From Mugil cephalus (lineage: Eukaryota > Chordata > Actinopteri > Mugiliformes > Mugilidae): a stretch of 64,000 nucleotides of DNA. A program made the position numbers and the translations under genes. Positions within the stretch are counted from its first letter, which is position 1, and each line of letters starts with the position of its first letter. Under the pieces are notes generated by a model. That model had not been told where the DNA came from, made no database searches, and was given only the letters and a program-made list of their open reading frames with translations. The stretch lies in the NCBI RefSeq assembly GCF_022458985.1, contig NC_061789.1, positions 8,908,357 to 8,972,356 on the forward strand, given 5' to 3'. Positions 63,419 to 64,000 of the stretch are shown in pieces.

Positions 63419-63670
63419 TTAGGCTTTGGTGTCCATAGTAACAGTGCTTAGAGGATGACACAGGGACAGCCGCCACTTTTCTTTTGCCCCGTGTGATGAG
63501 TCGGAGGAGGAGGACTCTCCATCTCCTGAAACCTCCTGCGAATTCAGAAGAGAAGAAACCACTTTAGGGGGATGTGTGTGCGAACACGGTGACGTTCCGC
63601 TCATCGGATACTGGTTGAGCGCAGACGAGAGAACGGCGGCCACCATGTTGCTTCTGCACTGACTGATCAC
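63419..63670 (-). other. Unassigned minus-strand open frame, 83 codons
   Basis: A Ser-rich frame in a CpG-richer patch. A second in-frame ATG (63,645-63,643) begins Met-Val-Ala-Ala-Val. Codon choice looks more gene-like than in neighbouring frames, but I recognise no family, and no splice donor clearly ends it. It could be part of the next gene on the minus strand or chance. Confidence 0.2.
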
Positions 63671-64000
63671 GGCACCGAAATATGTAACAGAAGAAAATGC
63701 TCTTTCATTTGAATCAATCCAGGGACGTCAATCAGATTCAACTGCAGCTGTCGGCACTGGTGAATTAATTTGTAACACGAAAGCATTTTTTGTACAGTTT
63801 TTGTGGCAGGAGCCAAAATAGCTGCCATCTTTTTTTTTTTTTTTTTTTTCCATCCGCATCCTTTAAAACACTCATATTAATCACAGCTTAAGGTAAAGAA
63901 TATATCAAGCGATAAGAAGCTACAAATTGAGAAGAACCGGCTTTAACCGCCCAATGACAATGACATTAAATATTATTTTTATTTTCTTGAGTTGACAGAT

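Larger units (their letters stand above)
58513..64000. other. DNA upstream of prrg2, no confirmed gene
   Basis: The prrg2 promoter should lie just above 58,512. Beyond it are a (TTTTG)n run (58,849-58,868), a TTTA run near 58,929, a T-run (59,142-59,157), family C with a nested insert (60,045-61,095), A-runs (61,600, 61,711-61,729), an (AC)-rich microsatellite (63,352-63,394), a T-run (63,831-63,850) and one unassigned minus-strand frame (63,419-63,670). CpG content rises near 63,000-63,650, which may mark another gene's 5' end. Confidence 0.45.

Overview
The window is nuclear DNA from a vertebrate, almost certainly a teleost fish. It has intron-rich genes with canonical GT/AG splice sites, large low-complexity vertebrate regulatory proteins, and AT-rich intergenic DNA full of short inverted-repeat transposons of the kind common in fish. 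No operon, phage, CRISPR array or rRNA gene was seen. I rebuilt four multi-exon protein genes by hand from splice sites and reading phase, and in all four the exon lengths sum to an intact open frame.

Layout. (1) 1-4,536: upstream DNA, a possible 5' non-coding exon ending at 1,503, and the leader intron of bcl2l12. (2) 4,539-7,934, plus strand: bcl2l12, seven coding exons, 357 aa. (3) 11,663-15,133, minus strand: a tetraspanin of TSPAN4/TSPAN9 type, seven coding exons, 232 aa, tail-to-tail with bcl2l12. (4) 15,135-25,830: repeat-rich intergenic DNA with no recognised gene. (5) 25,831-53,739, minus strand: prr12, sixteen coding exons, 2,854 aa, which dominates the window. (6) 54,902-58,512, minus strand: prrg2, a vitamin-K-dependent single-pass Gla protein, seven coding exons, 220 aa, directly upstream of prr12 on the same strand. 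(7) 58,513-64,000: AT-rich DNA with nested repeats and one unassigned minus-strand reading frame near the end.

In human, PRR12, PRRG2 and BCL2L12 lie close together on 19q13.33, so the block is conserved synteny rather than a functional operon. The products act in different places: a nuclear DNA-associated protein (Prr12), a BCL2-family-like protein (Bcl2l12), a plasma-membrane scaffold (tetraspanin) and a PY-motif Gla membrane protein (Prrg2).

The least ordinary features lie inside prr12. Exon 11 carries a tract of about 265 residues of Arg/Glu/Lys, where human PRR12, as I remember it, has only a short charged stretch. A hAT-like transposon in intron 10 has a perfect 8-bp target duplication. 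The right part of that transposon, with its unique flank, is present again in intron 7, ending next to a splice donor. A second repeat family ends about 20 bp from another prr12 splice donor. At least eight dispersed repeat families were grouped by comparing copies within the window. Family names A-H are local labels, not database names.
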